Source of the DNA: Falsirhodobacter flavus
Lineage (GTDB): Bacteria > Pseudomonadota > Alphaproteobacteria > Rhodobacterales > Rhodobacteraceae
NCBI GenBank assembly: GCA_029846755.1
Contig: JARWBI010000003.1
Coordinates: 1-64,000 of the forward strand
Direction: 5' to 3'
DNA length: 64,000 bases
A model generated the notes under the pieces. That model did no database searches. It was not told the DNA's origin and was given only the letters and a program-made list of their open reading frames with translations. Position 1 is the stretch's first letter, and each line of letters opens with the position of its first letter. Positions 1 through 9,042 of the stretch are shown here, piece after piece. Made by a program: the position numbers and the translations under genes.

Positions 1-377
1 GCCTCACCCACGATGTAGAAATTCGGCGAGCTTTGCTCTCGCCGCCGAATGCGATCCGCGACATCAGCGCGGCGGTAAGGGATGGGCGCGCTGCGGCGCC
101 CATCGGCGGTGACGGCGATCTCCTCGGGCATACCGTCCATGACGATGCCGCCCGCGCGGGTAAGGTAAAAGGCGCGCAGATCGTCCGGCGTCGGCCACGG
201 CAGGCGGCTGTCGTCCCAGCCGAAGAGCGGCTCCTCCCTCCCTTCCGTCCACCTGCGGCGCCGCCTGCGCACCAGCCATCCCGAGGTGCCGTGGTATGAC
301 AGCGCAGTTGCGGTCGCGATGGCGGGAAGCACGATGCCGGCGAAGGCGGTGGCGGCGAAGAATTCCGGCAGGGTCAC
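1..377 (-). CDS. Hypothetical protein with N-terminal membrane segment, truncated by window edge
   Basis: The reading frame runs open from a GTG at 377 to the left edge (125 codons), so the C-terminus lies outside the window. It begins VTLPEFFAATAFAGIVLPAI, a hydrophobic stretch of about 25 residues that looks like a single membrane anchor or signal anchor. An Arg-rich stop-transfer patch and a charged soluble part containing FGWDDSRLPWPTPDD follow. The GTG overlaps the TGA of the upstream FtsH-like protease (GTGA), so translational coupling is likely. I do not recognise the family. One guess is that it recruits the soluble protease to the membrane, but this rests on context only. Confidence 0.6.
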   Translation of the reverse strand, partial: MTLPEFFAATAFAGIVLPAIATATALSYHGTSGWLVRRRRRRWTEGREEPLFGWDDSRLPWPTPDDLRAFYLTRAGGIVMDGMPEEIAVTADGRRSAPIPYRRADVADRIRRREQSSPNFYIVGE

Positions 378-2545
378 TGCGGCACCTCCCCGGGAAGGAC
401 GACGGGATCGAGGAAGATGTGCAGCTCCTCATCGGCGACGATGCGGTAGGCGATGAGGTTCGCCGCCAGCGAGTCCAGATGCGCGCGGTTGGCCTCGAGG
501 ATTTCGGTGGCAAAGGTCAGCGCCTCGTCGACCCGCCTCTGCACATGGTCCCGCATGGTCCGCGGCAGGCCGAGCAGCATATGCGTGTCGACATGCTCGC
601 AGAAGTAGACATTGCCATTCGAGCCTGTGCCGTAGCTCAGCTCCTCGCGCAGCGCCCGCAGGGTCGCCTTGGCAATATCGCTACCCGCCTCGCCGCCGGC
701 GCCGAAGCCAACCCGGCCGAAGGCCAGCCGCTCTGCCGCCCGGCCCGCGAGATCGACGGCGCGAAAGCGATGGTGATCCTCGGGCGTGTGCGGATGCACC
801 TCGTCAGTGATGGAAAACAACCCACCATTGTCGTCGATCCGCAGAGACGACGGCACACCGAGGCGCAGCGCGGTGGCGACGATCGCGTGGCCCGCCTCGT
901 GATAGGCGGTCATGGCGATCTGCTCCTCCGTGAGCCGCGCCCCCGTGCCGCCGAGCGCGGCTTCAAGGTCGCGTTCCTCGAGCGGCCGCCGCCTGCCGCG
1001 GGCGTTGCTGCGTGCAACCCGAATGGCTCCGGCGCAGTCCGCTCCCGATCGGCCATAGGCGCGCACGGCCAGACGCTGCAGGTCGGCCTCCGGCAGATCC
1101 TCGCCCAGGTGCTGGCGCAGGATCACGGCGAGATCCTCGCGGTCCGGCAGCCCGATATAGGCATGATGATCGAACCGCCCTGCCCGCTTGATCGCCTCGT
1201 CGAGCATTTGGGGATGATTGCAGGCTCCGAGGATCACGACACCGTCGCGCTCGGTGATGCCGTCGAGATGCGCCAGAAGGCCGTTGATGAACTTGGTGTC
1301 GTAGCTGCGGTTCTGCGTGCTGCTGGCGGTTCGGCTACCGAAGCTGTCGATCTCGTCGATCCAGAGGATACAGGGCGTCTTCGCCCGCGCCTCGAGGAAG
1401 GTCCTGTCCATTGCCTTCAGGGCTTCGCCCAGATGCCCCGCCGCCTGCCAAGTCGTGTGATTGCCGGCGACGAAGTTGATGCCGGGCTCGCGCGCCATTG
1501 CCCGCGCCAGTTCGGTCTTGCCGGTGCCGGGTGGTCCGTAGAGCAAGAGGCCGCGCGTGACATCGCTCCACGGCAGCTCGCCGCGCTTCCAGGCCTGCAG
1601 GTCCTCGACGATCTGCAGCGCGGTCGTTTTGGCGGCGCCATAGCCGACGAGGTCGACCAGACGCAGGCCGGTGCCGGAAGGCGGAGGAACAGGCTGCGCC
1701 GCTGCTTTAAGGGCGCGAACCGTGTCCCGCGCCGTCGGTGCCCGGAACGCGGCGAGCAGCATGTCCTCGCGCATCTCGCTGAGCGCTTTCTTAGACGGCA
1801 GCCGACGGCGCAGGCGGTCGATCTCGGCACGCGGGGTATCGGGATGGCGGATCGCGATCATCCACATCAGCAGCGTGCGGTCCGGCGGCGCGAGCTTCAG
1901 GCGCAGCGTCACCGCGCTCGCGATCGGCTCCGGCACCTCATCCGCCTCCTCCATAGACAAGAGGATCGGATTGCGCATGCCGAGGATCGACGTCATCGAA
2001 TACCTCGGATGTTTCGATCCGACATGGACCATATCCGCGACGAAAATGCGCTCGGACTCATTGACGTAACGCTGCGTGCAGCGCCAACCGGGCAGGAAGG
2101 ACGAAACGAACGACCATGGCAGGTGATGCTCATCGACCGTGCCTTCGACGATCGTCAGCGCATTCGGCGCCGCAATCGCTTGAAGCCGGTCCTCCGTGCG
2201 GATGGCGCGGCAAAGGCGCAGAAGCATGTAGGCCTGATCCGCGGCGATATGGAACTTGTCCGACGCGCCCAAGGCTGCGGAGTGGACGGGTCCGGTGCCG
2301 TAGCGATCGAACGCCTTGCGCAGGGCTTCGGCAATCTCGCTGTCGATGAGGTCCTGAGCGTCAGCCCCATCAGCTTCATCGGGCTTTGCCGTGAGATCGG
2401 CTTCGAGATCAGGATCGACCTCGAGCTGTTTGGTTATGGTCTTGAGGAAGTTCTCCCGGTGAAGCGCGACCTGCAGACAAGCGCGCAGCGCGAGGTGAGT
2501 CCAGTGCTGCTCCCCGGGCAGCCTTCGGTTCGTCGGGCGTGACAT
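374..2545 (-). CDS. Soluble FtsH-like AAA+ ATPase / zinc metalloprotease
   Basis: This 723-residue protein has an AAA+ core followed by a peptidase M41 domain. Visible motifs are Walker A GPPGTGKT near residue 340, Walker B CILWIDEID, a second-region-of-homology Arg in AGRFDHHAYIGLPDRED, the zinc site HEAGH, and a later acidic ligand in GGEAGSDIAKAT. This is the FtsH catalytic layout, an ATP-dependent protease. Unlike FtsH it shows no N-terminal transmembrane pair. Instead, about 290 mostly polar residues of unknown fold precede the ATPase. The ATG at 2545 has an AGAGGAGAAG ribosome site just upstream. The gene is coupled to a small membrane-anchored gene downstream. It is probably an accessory protease and not the housekeeping ftsH. 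Confidence 0.85.
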   Translation of the reverse strand: MSRPTNRRLPGEQHWTHLALRACLQVALHRENFLKTITKQLEVDPDLEADLTAKPDEADGADAQDLIDSEIAEALRKAFDRYGTGPVHSAALGASDKFHIAADQAYMLLRLCRAIRTEDRLQAIAAPNALTIVEGTVDEHHLPWSFVSSFLPGWRCTQRYVNESERIFVADMVHVGSKHPRYSMTSILGMRNPILLSMEEADEVPEPIASAVTLRLKLAPPDRTLLMWMIAIRHPDTPRAEIDRLRRRLPSKKALSEMREDMLLAAFRAPTARDTVRALKAAAQPVPPPSGTGLRLVDLVGYGAAKTTALQIVEDLQAWKRGELPWSDVTRGLLLYGPPGTGKTELARAMAREPGINFVAGNHTTWQAAGHLGEALKAMDRTFLEARAKTPCILWIDEIDSFGSRTASSTQNRSYDTKFINGLLAHLDGITERDGVVILGACNHPQMLDEAIKRAGRFDHHAYIGLPDREDLAVILRQHLGEDLPEADLQRLAVRAYGRSGADCAGAIRVARSNARGRRRPLEERDLEAALGGTGARLTEEQIAMTAYHEAGHAIVATALRLGVPSSLRIDDNGGLFSITDEVHPHTPEDHHRFRAVDLAGRAAERLAFGRVGFGAGGEAGSDIAKATLRALREELSYGTGSNGNVYFCEHVDTHMLLGLPRTMRDHVQRRVDEALTFATEILEANRAHLDSLAANLIAYRIVADEELHIFLDPVVLPGEVPQ

Positions 2546-2987
2546 CTCTTCTCCTCTCGAATGACATTCCCGTGGAGCGCATCAGGCGATTCCGCTAGGG
2601 AACGAAGAGAGAACATGCTCGGCAAGATTGGGGCCGATGGTCAACGCATGGGGGCTGAGCTAAGCTTGGTGCGAGAGCAGTTGAGAGATTTCAGCAAGTC
2701 TTTGTTATGATTGAGAAAGCCAAATCGAGGCTTTTTTGAACGACGAAAATGGCGATGAAAAGCCCGTTTTGGCGACAAAGTATGACGCTGAACATACAGT
2801 TTTGGCGTTTTGGTCGGAGAAAACGCAAAATGAGTGGAAAACCACCCACCCCGGATCGTGCTTGTTCCGTTTTCCACCCGTTCCGCCCCTACTCCTGACG
2901 TTTTCCTGACGCGCAAAACTGCGGAAGCGTTGCATCGCGGGGCGTGGGCGCGCCCAATCGGTGAAAGTCAGATCTAGGGAGGATATG
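2546..2987. other. AT-richer divergent intergenic region
   Basis: These 442 bases separate the leftward protease gene from the rightward tct operon and must hold both promoters. The stretch from about 2640 to 2890 is clearly more AT-rich than its surroundings. The 9-mer GTTTTGGCG occurs twice (2766-2774 and 2799-2807). Short open frames here do not look like protein. I could not pick a convincing -35/-10 pair. Confidence 0.5.
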
Positions 2988-3962
2988 ATGACTTACCTTC
3001 GCCTCGCCGGCGTTTCGGTCGGTGCGCTTCTTGCTGCGAACGCTGCGCTTGCTCAGGGATATCCAGAGCGGCAGATCACCATGGTCGTGCCCTTTGCCGC
3101 AGGGGGGCCGACCGATACCGTCGCCCGTCTGGTGGCCGAGAAGATGGGGACGGAGCTCGGCACGCAGATCATCATCGAAAACCTTGGTGGAGCGGGCGGC
3201 ACGCTTGGTGCGGCGCAGGTGGCTGAGGCGGAGGCCGACGGCTATACTGTGCTGCTGCACCATATCGGCATGGCGACCAGCGAGACGCTTTACCGCAACC
3301 TCGCCTATGACACGCTGAACGCATTCGAATATGTCGGCCTCGTGACCGAGGTTCCGATGACGGTGCTGGCCCGCAAGGATTTCGAGCCTGCCGACATGGC
3401 ATCCTTCGTCGAATACGTGAAGGCCAATGGCGACAGCCTGACGCTGGCCAATGCCGGGATCGGGGCCGCCTCGCACCTGTGCGGGATGCTGCTCATGCAG
3501 GCGCTGGAAGTGCCGCTGGTGACGGTGCCCTACAAGGGCACCGGCCCGGCGATGACCGATCTTCTGGGCGGCCAGGTCGATATCATGTGCGACCAGACGA
3601 CCAATACCACCAAGCAGATCCAGGGCGGCACGGTCAAAGCCTATGCCGTCACCACGCCCGAACGGCTGGAACTGTTCCCGGACCTGCCGACCGTTGCCGA
3701 AGCCGGGATTCCAGAGGCCGAGGTTTCGATCTGGCACGGTATCTATACCCCCAAAGGCACCCCGGCCGAGGTGAACGAGGCGCTGTCGGCATCGCTTCAA
3801 AAGGCGCTGGCGGACCCGGCGATCGTGCAGGCATTTGCCGATCTCGGCACCACCCCCTCGCCCGCCGAGGACGCGACCCCGGCGGCGCTGAAGGAAAAGC
3901 TGGAAACCGAGATCGCGCGGTGGAAGCCGGTGATCGAAGCCGCCGGCGTCTACGCCGACTGA
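2988..3962 (+). CDS. tctC: Tripartite tricarboxylate transporter substrate-binding protein (TctC/Bug family)
   Basis: This is the periplasmic binding protein of a TctCBA secondary carboxylate importer. It opens with a Sec signal peptide (hydrophobic GVSVGALLAANAALAQG) and continues with the family signature YPERQITMVVPFAAGG and PTDTVARLVAEKM. The binding-loop region VPYKGTGPAMTDLLGGQVD is also typical of Bug proteins. The length of 324 residues is normal. Two adjacent ATGs (2985, 2988) follow AGGGAGGA at 2976-2983, and 2988 has the better spacing. It is first in a tctC-tctB-tctA operon. The ligand (citrate, other di/tricarboxylate, or an aromatic acid) cannot be read from the sequence. Confidence 0.9.
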   Translation: MTYLRLAGVSVGALLAANAALAQGYPERQITMVVPFAAGGPTDTVARLVAEKMGTELGTQIIIENLGGAGGTLGAAQVAEAEADGYTVLLHHIGMATSETLYRNLAYDTLNAFEYVGLVTEVPMTVLARKDFEPADMASFVEYVKANGDSLTLANAGIGAASHLCGMLLMQALEVPLVTVPYKGTGPAMTDLLGGQVDIMCDQTTNTTKQIQGGTVKAYAVTTPERLELFPDLPTVAEAGIPEAEVSIWHGIYTPKGTPAEVNEALSASLQKALADPAIVQAFADLGTTPSPAEDATPAALKEKLETEIARWKPVIEAAGVYAD

Positions 3963-3968
3963 CGGCCC

Positions 3969-3992
3969 CGCCCGCCGCCGATGCGGCGGGCG
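3969..3992 (+). other. Perfect GC hairpin between tctC and tctB
   Basis: Arms CGCCCGCCGC (3969-3978) and GCGGCGGGCG (3983-3992) are perfectly complementary around a CGAT loop. No U-run follows, and the tctB ribosome site GGGGGAGGG comes soon after. This looks like an intercistronic mRNA-stabilising or processing hairpin that would raise binding-protein mRNA over that of the membrane subunits. Confidence 0.6.
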
Positions 3993-4011
3993 CTTCACGG
4001 GGGAGGGTTCA

Positions 4012-4470
4012 ATGAAGACCGAAATAGACAAAGGGGATGCCATCGCGGGCATCCTGTTCATACTGGCGGGTTTGTTCTTCGCCTATCAATCGCTGGGGAT
4101 GGAACTTGGCACCTCGCTGCGCATGGGGCCGGGGTATTTCCCGCTGGTGCTGGCGGGCGTTCTGATCCTGCTTGGCATCACCGTCATGGTGAAGGCCGTG
4201 CGGAACGAGGCCGAGCCCATCGGCCCGCTTGCCATACGCGGCATCCTGCTGATCCTGCCCGCCCCGATCTTCTTCGGGCTGACGGTGCGGGGGCTCGGGT
4301 TCGTCGCCTCGCTGTTCCTGACCGCGCTGATCGCCGCCTTCGCCTCGCGCAAGATGAAGCCGCATTACGCGGTGCTGCTGGCGGTGCTGGTCACGATCTT
4401 CTCGACGCTGGTGTTCAGCTATGCGCTCGGCCTGCCGTTCCAGCGGTTCGGCCCGTGGCTGCGGTTCTGA
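4012..4470 (+). CDS. tctB: Tripartite tricarboxylate transporter small membrane subunit TctB
   Basis: This 152-residue integral membrane protein has four predicted membrane segments. The first is GDAIAGILFILAGLFFAYQS, and the rest follow across LVLAGVLILLG, ILLILPAPIFFG and AVLLAVLVTIFSTLVFSYAL. The segment RMGPGYFPLVLAG is characteristic of TctB. It forms the membrane complex with TctA, encoded 10 bases downstream. The ATG at 4012 sits behind GGGGGAGGGTTCA. Length and position between tctC and tctA fit the family fully. Confidence 0.88.
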   Translation: MKTEIDKGDAIAGILFILAGLFFAYQSLGMELGTSLRMGPGYFPLVLAGVLILLGITVMVKAVRNEAEPIGPLAIRGILLILPAPIFFGLTVRGLGFVASLFLTALIAAFASRKMKPHYAVLLAVLVTIFSTLVFSYALGLPFQRFGPWLRF

Positions 4471-4480
4471 GGGGGCGGAG

Positions 4481-5986
4481 ATGGAATTTCTTTCAAACCT
4501 CGCCCTTGGCTTCGCCACGGCAACCTCTGTCGCGAACCTCGGCTTCTGCCTGATCGGGGTGATCCTTGGAACGCTCGTCGGCGTCCTGCCCGGCATCGGC
4601 GCAACCGCGACCATCGCAATGCTGCTGCCAATCACCTTCCAGCTCGAACCCGTATCGTCGCTCATCATGCTGGCGGGGATTTACTACGGCGCGCAATACG
4701 GCGGCTCGACCACGGCGATCCTCATCAACATGCCGGGGGAAAGCTCCTCGGCGGTGACGGCGATCGACGGCTATCAACTCGCGCGCAAGGGCAAGGCGGG
4801 GACGGCGTTGGCCGTGGCCGCCCTCGGCTCCTTCTTCGCAGGCTCGGTCGCGACCTTCCTTGTCGCCATCTTCGCGCCGCCGCTGACGGTCGTTGCGCTG
4901 AAATTCGGCGCGGCAGAGTATTTCTCGCTGATGGTCCTCGGCCTTGTGAGCTCGGTCGCGCTGGCGCATGGCTCGATCCTGAAGGCGCTGGCGATGGTGG
5001 TGCTGGGGCTGCTGCTGGGCCTTGTCGGGACCGACATCTATTCCGGCACGCCGCGTTTCATCATGGGTATCCGCGAATATGCCGACGGGCTGAACTTCGT
5101 TGCCGTGGCGGTCGGGGTGTTCGGGATCGCGGAAATCCTGCGCAATCTCGAGTCCGAACAGACGCGCGAGGTGATGAAGACCAGCGTGCGCAACCTCTGG
5201 CCCTCGCGCGAGGATTTCCGGCGGATGATCGCCCCGATGCTGCGCGGCACGGCGCTCGGCTCGGCGCTGGGCATCCTGCCGGGGGGCGGCGCGATCCTTG
5301 CGTCCTTCGCCAGCTACACCGTTGAAAAACGCATGTCGAAAACCCCGCAGGAATTCGGACGCGGCGCGATCGAAGGGGTGGCGGGGCCGGAATCGGCCAA
5401 CAATGCCGGGGCGCAGACCTCGTTCATCCCGCTGCTGACCCTTGGGATTCCGGCGAATCCGGTGATGGCGCTGATGGTCGGCGCGATGATCATCCAAGGC
5501 ATCGTGCCGGGGCCGAACGTCGCGACCGAACAGCCCGCGCTGTTCTGGGGCATCATCGCCAGCATGTGGATCGGCAATCTGATGCTGATCGTTCTTAACC
5601 TGCCGTTGATCGGGCTGTGGGTGAAGCTACTGACGGTGCCCTACTATGTGCTGTTCCCGATCATCATGGCGTTCTGTTCGATCGGCGTCTACTCGGTCCG
5701 CTCGAACGTCTATGACCTCTATGCCGTCGCCGCATTCGGGCTTCTGGGATATGTCATGCTGAAGCTGCGCTGCGAGCCTGCCCCGCTGCTTCTGGGCTTC
5801 GTCCTCGGCCCGCTGCTGGAGGAGAACCTGCGCCGCGCGATGATCCTGTCGCGTGGCGATCCGGCCACCTTCGTCAGCCGTCCGATCAGTGCGGGACTGC
5901 TGCTTTTGTCGCTGGTTGTTCTGGTCGTCGTCTTCCTGCCGCAGGTCCGCAAAAAGCGCGACGAGGTCTTCGTCGAGGACAACTGA
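4481..5986 (+). CDS. tctA: Tripartite tricarboxylate transporter large permease TctA
   Basis: This 501-residue polytopic membrane protein is the transport subunit of the tct system. The conserved glycine-rich segments are present: GTLVGVLPGIGATATIAMLLP near the N-terminus, IYYGAQYGGSTTAILINMPGE, and in the second half LGILPGGGAILASFASY with PESANNAGAQ. The last corresponds to the repeated TctA motif. About twelve hydrophobic segments are visible. The start at 4481 (MEFLSNLALGF) follows GGGGGCGGAG. A longer in-frame extension would run into tctB without a ribosome site and is rejected. A hairpin at 5996-6021 probably ends the operon. Confidence 0.9.
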   Translation: MEFLSNLALGFATATSVANLGFCLIGVILGTLVGVLPGIGATATIAMLLPITFQLEPVSSLIMLAGIYYGAQYGGSTTAILINMPGESSSAVTAIDGYQLARKGKAGTALAVAALGSFFAGSVATFLVAIFAPPLTVVALKFGAAEYFSLMVLGLVSSVALAHGSILKALAMVVLGLLLGLVGTDIYSGTPRFIMGIREYADGLNFVAVAVGVFGIAEILRNLESEQTREVMKTSVRNLWPSREDFRRMIAPMLRGTALGSALGILPGGGAILASFASYTVEKRMSKTPQEFGRGAIEGVAGPESANNAGAQTSFIPLLTLGIPANPVMALMVGAMIIQGIVPGPNVATEQPALFWGIIASMWIGNLMLIVLNLPLIGLWVKLLTVPYYVLFPIIMAFCSIGVYSVRSNVYDLYAVAAFGLLGYVMLKLRCEPAPLLLGFVLGPLLEENLRRAMILSRGDPATFVSRPISAGLLLLSLVVLVVVFLPQVRKKRDEVFVEDN

Positions 5987-5995
5987 GACATGTAT

Positions 5996-6021
5996 CGGCG
6001 GGGTTCCGCGCATCCCCGCCG
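5996..6021 (+). terminator. Probable terminator after tctA
   Basis: Arms CGGCGGGG (5996-6003) and CCCCGCCG (6014-6021) form a perfect 8-bp stem with a 10-base loop 10 bases after the tctA stop. The tail GTCATTATT is only moderately T-rich, so this may be a weak intrinsic terminator. Confidence 0.5.
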
Positions 6022-6091
6022 GTCATTATTGATCCGTTAACCCTTTCCGTGGTGTTTGCCCGTCAACCGGACGCAACGGATATGGGACAGT

Positions 6092-6640
6092 ATGAAGGTC
6101 AAGAGCTGGATCGGCGGCATCGCCATTTCTTGCGCGATGGCGCTTGGTGCCCAAGCCTCGACGGGCGATCATTCCAACGATCCCATCGTCGTAGCTGCCG
6201 TCAGCCCTGCCGAACTTCAACGCGCCACCCATGATGCCACACGCCAGGTGCAGGGCAAAAGCCGCATTTGGTGCGTGCCGTTCGCCCGCCTCGTCTCGGG
6301 GGTGGAGATTCGCGGAAATGCCAATACCTGGTGGAGTCAGGCAGGCAGCCAATATCCGCGCGGCCATACGCCGATCACGGGGGCGGTTCTCAACTTCCGT
6401 TCGTCCAAGGCGATGCCCATGGGCCATGTCGCCGTCGTGTCCGAAGTGGTGGATACCCGCACCATCAAGGTGGTGCAGGCCAACTGGACGCGCAACCGCA
6501 TCACCGTGGATGCCGTGATCGACGTGTCGCCCCGCAATGACTGGTCGCAGGTGCGGGTCGACAATGGCGGAAGTTTCGGCCGGGTGAACCCGGCCTATGG
6601 CTTCATCTATCGCCCTGCCGAAACGCTGGCGAGCAACTGA
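6092..6640 (+). CDS. Secreted CHAP-domain amidohydrolase/peptidase
   Basis: This 182-residue exported protein begins with a Sec signal peptide, MKVKSWIGGIAISCAMALGA, cleaved around AQAS. The mature part has a CHAP (NlpC/P60-like) fold with catalytic Cys in IWCVPFAR near residue 61, His in MGHVAVVSEV near 111, and a polar third residue in VVQANWTR. CHAP enzymes usually cleave amide bonds in peptidoglycan. It has only this one domain and no cell-wall-binding repeats. The start at 6092 is chosen because the signal peptide begins there. It ends 3 bases from the convergent catalase stop. Its substrate is inferred from family only. Confidence 0.82.
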   Translation: MKVKSWIGGIAISCAMALGAQASTGDHSNDPIVVAAVSPAELQRATHDATRQVQGKSRIWCVPFARLVSGVEIRGNANTWWSQAGSQYPRGHTPITGAVLNFRSSKAMPMGHVAVVSEVVDTRTIKVVQANWTRNRITVDAVIDVSPRNDWSQVRVDNGGSFGRVNPAYGFIYRPAETLASN

Positions 6641-6643
6641 CGC

Positions 6644-8320
6644 CTATTCCGCCGCGCGCGGAAGCGGGCGCACGCCAAGCACCTCCTCGGCACTGGCCTG
6701 ACGGTTCCTGACCGAACTCGTCCACTGGCCCCAGACGGTCTCGTCGATGACGTCGCCATTCGCGCCCAGCCGCCCAAGCCGCCGCTGATCCTCATCGGTC
6801 AGAACCTGCCCTGCAAGCGGCCCAAGATGCGCGACATCGGCGGGCGCAATGCCGATCGCCTGACCGACGCGCGTGCCGTAATCGTCATGCACCATCAGGA
6901 AATGCCAAACCATGCGTTCCTGCACGTCGCGCTCGCAGTCGCCCAGAAGCGTGCCCATGTTCAGAACCAGATCGTCGCGTTCCCACTGCATCATCGTGCA
7001 ATAGCGGGCGCGGGCTTGGACATAGTCGTTGCGCCGTTCCAGCACGCTGCGCGTCAGGCGGCCGGCGATCTCCGGCGGATCGTTCGGCTGATCGCGGTCC
7101 GACTCGCGCAGCCCGTCATGGATTGACGGCTCGTAATTGACATGGGGGTTCTGCCCCGGTGCCAGATCGCGACCGTAGGACATCTGGCCCCCGCTGTAAT
7201 TCGTTGCGACCTTAGCATTCTTCGCCTGATTGACTGGCAGTTGAAGATAGTTCGTTCCGACCCGATACCGCTGCGTGTCGGAATAGGAGAAGGTCCGCCC
7301 CACCAGCATCTTGTCGTCCGAGAAATCCAGACCGTCGACCAGTACGCCCGTGCCCATCGCGATCTGCTCGTTCTCGTTGAAAAAGTCCTCGACGTTGCGG
7401 TTCAGGGTCATCACCCCGACATGGCGCAGCGGAAAGTCCTTTTCCGGCCATATCTTGGTGTCGTCCAGCGGGTCCCAGTCCAGTTCGGGATGGTCGTGAT
7501 CCTCCATGATCTGGACATAGAAATCCCATTGCGGATAGTCTCCCCGTTCGATCGCGGTAAACAGATCCTTCGAGGCCGATCCGAAATCCTTGCCCTGCAC
7601 CTTTTCGGCTTCGGCGGCGGTCAGGCTGGCAATGCCTTCGCGCGGATGGAAATGGTATTTCACCAGTACCGTCCCGCCCGCGGCATCAACCATCTTGTAG
7701 GTGTTGACCCCGAAGCCTTCCATGTGGCGATAGCTGGCGGGAATGCCGCGCGGGCTGAACAGATGCGTCAGCATGTGCATGGATTCCGGCGTCTGCGACA
7801 TGAAATCGAAGATGCGGTTTGGTTCCTGCCGGAAGGTGACCGGATCGGGCTTCAGCGAATGGATCACATCCGGGAACTTGATCGCGTCGCGAATGAAGAA
7901 TACGGCCAGATTGTTGCCGACAAGATCCCAGTTGCCGTCCTCGGTATAGAATTTCACAGCGAAGCCGCGCGGGTCGCGGGCGACCTCGGAACTGTCGCGC
8001 CCGCCGATCACAGTGGAAAAGCGGATCGCCAGCGGCGTCTTCTTGCCCTTTTCCTGAAACAGCTTGGCGCGGGTATACTTGGACGCGGGTTCGTCCCCGA
8101 TCATCCCCGTCGCCTCGAATTCGCCATAGCAGACGAAACCGCGCGCATGGACGACCCGTTCGGGGATGCGTTCGCGGTCGAAATGCGTGATCTTTTCAAG
8201 AAAGTGGTAATTTTCCAGCGTGGCCGGGCCGCGCGGTCCGACGGTGCGCTGCGACTGGTTGTTTGCGATCGGGTGGCCCTGACGATCGGTCAGGGTCCGG
8301 TCTTGCGGTGGTTTTTCCAT
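6644..8320 (-). CDS. Catalase (heme, monofunctional)
   Basis: The protein converts hydrogen peroxide to water and oxygen. Family landmarks: catalytic His in [20 protein letters not shown], distal Asn region [20 protein letters not shown], and the proximal heme-ligand region [20 protein letters not shown] with its Tyr. At 558 residues it is longer than small-subunit catalases (about 480-500) but lacks the C-terminal flavodoxin-like domain of the 75-kDa class. The extra residues are a C-terminal tail. The ATG at 8320 follows GGGAGAGATGCC; an upstream start 10 codons earlier has no such site. The small-gene cluster at 8442 is divergent from it. Confidence 0.93.
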   Translation of the reverse strand: MEKPPQDRTLTDRQGHPIANNQSQRTVGPRGPATLENYHFLEKITHFDRERIPERVVHARGFVCYGEFEATGMIGDEPASKYTRAKLFQEKGKKTPLAIRFSTVIGGRDSSEVARDPRGFAVKFYTEDGNWDLVGNNLAVFFIRDAIKFPDVIHSLKPDPVTFRQEPNRIFDFMSQTPESMHMLTHLFSPRGIPASYRHMEGFGVNTYKMVDAAGGTVLVKYHFHPREGIASLTAAEAEKVQGKDFGSASKDLFTAIERGDYPQWDFYVQIMEDHDHPELDWDPLDDTKIWPEKDFPLRHVGVMTLNRNVEDFFNENEQIAMGTGVLVDGLDFSDDKMLVGRTFSYSDTQRYRVGTNYLQLPVNQAKNAKVATNYSGGQMSYGRDLAPGQNPHVNYEPSIHDGLRESDRDQPNDPPEIAGRLTRSVLERRNDYVQARARYCTMMQWERDDLVLNMGTLLGDCERDVQERMVWHFLMVHDDYGTRVGQAIGIAPADVAHLGPLAGQVLTDEDQRRLGRLGANGDVIDETVWGQWTSSVRNRQASAEEVLGVRPLPRAAE

Positions 8321-8441
8321 GGCATCTCTCCCGAGGGCTTTGGGGACCAAGACACTAGACCTCGCATCCCGGCCTTCAACCTCGGCGGAACTGCGCGGCG
8401 CGGCATTCGTTCACGCTTGGCAGCAGAACTGGGAGAGCGGC

Positions 8442-8753
8442 ATGACCCACCCAACGTCCGACAGGCTCCGCAAGGAGATCGACTCGGGCCGATCCGGCGA
8501 CAAGGTCAACTTCTCGGACCCCGCCGCCTCGCCCCTCGGCACAGATGACGAAGCGGCGGGCGATCCGCCCACACCCGCGCAACTGGCGATGGCCGCGCAG
8601 CACGAGCTTGAGGCCCGTCCCGACGATCCATCCGCCGGGCGCCCGGCGCGTGATGCTGAATCCCGCCAGCGCGACAAGGCGCGGTTCGCGGTCCCGATCG
8701 TCGGCGTCCTCGTTCTGATCGCAATCATCCTTTGGCTTACAGGAGTGGCATGA
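8442..8753 (+). CDS. Small hypothetical protein, disordered with C-terminal membrane anchor
   Basis: This 103-residue protein of unknown function has a long hydrophilic Asp/Ala/Pro-rich part (SDPAASPLGTDDEAAGDPPT). One hydrophobic helix, FAVPIVGVLVLIAIILWLTG, lies at the very C-terminus, so it is probably a tail-anchored inner-membrane protein. The ATG at 8442 has GGGAGAGCGGC in front. Its stop overlaps the start of the next small gene. Divergence from catalase suggests, but does not prove, a role in stress. Confidence 0.68.
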   Translation: MTHPTSDRLRKEIDSGRSGDKVNFSDPAASPLGTDDEAAGDPPTPAQLAMAAQHELEARPDDPSAGRPARDAESRQRDKARFAVPIVGVLVLIAIILWLTGVA

Positions 8754-9022
8754 TGACGGAAGACCGGATCGAAGGAAGCATCCAGAAGCTGGAAGGCATG
8801 ATTGCAGCGCATCGAAAGCTCCTGGCACAGATCGTCCTTGCCCTGCCGCAGTCGGACACGCTGACCACAGCGCTGGAGGATCGCGGCGTGATGCGCGACG
8901 GGCAGGAAGATCCCGGCGCGGTTCCGACCGAAGGGCTGGCACTGGAGCTTGCCATCGCCGAGGAGATGAACCGCATCCGCAACATCGTCGAAGTGCAGCG
9001 TTTCGCGCAGTCGGAGGAATGA
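8750..9022 (+). CDS. Small hypothetical helical protein
   Basis: This 90-residue protein was not recognised. It appears largely alpha-helical: EGSIQKLEGMIAAHRKLLAQ then ALELAIAEEMNRIRNIVEVQ, with heptad-like leucines and isoleucines, so it may form a coiled coil. AGGAG precedes ATGATG (8750/8753), which overlaps the stop of the previous gene, indicating coupled translation. It has no signal peptide or membrane segment. Confidence 0.65.
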   Translation: MMTEDRIEGSIQKLEGMIAAHRKLLAQIVLALPQSDTLTTALEDRGVMRDGQEDPGAVPTEGLALELAIAEEMNRIRNIVEVQRFAQSEE

Positions 9023-9042
9023 TAGTGCAGGAGAACCGCGAC

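Noticed and set aside
296-2542. 748-codon plus-strand frame opposite the FtsH-like gene
   Set aside because: It is an antisense shadow. The minus strand has Walker, SRH and HEAGH motifs and a good ribosome site, whereas this frame has only Arg-rich, motif-free sequence.
2641-2916. Small minus-strand frames in the AT-richer intergenic region
   Set aside because: There is no ribosome site, composition is that of non-coding DNA, and the region must hold two divergent promoters.
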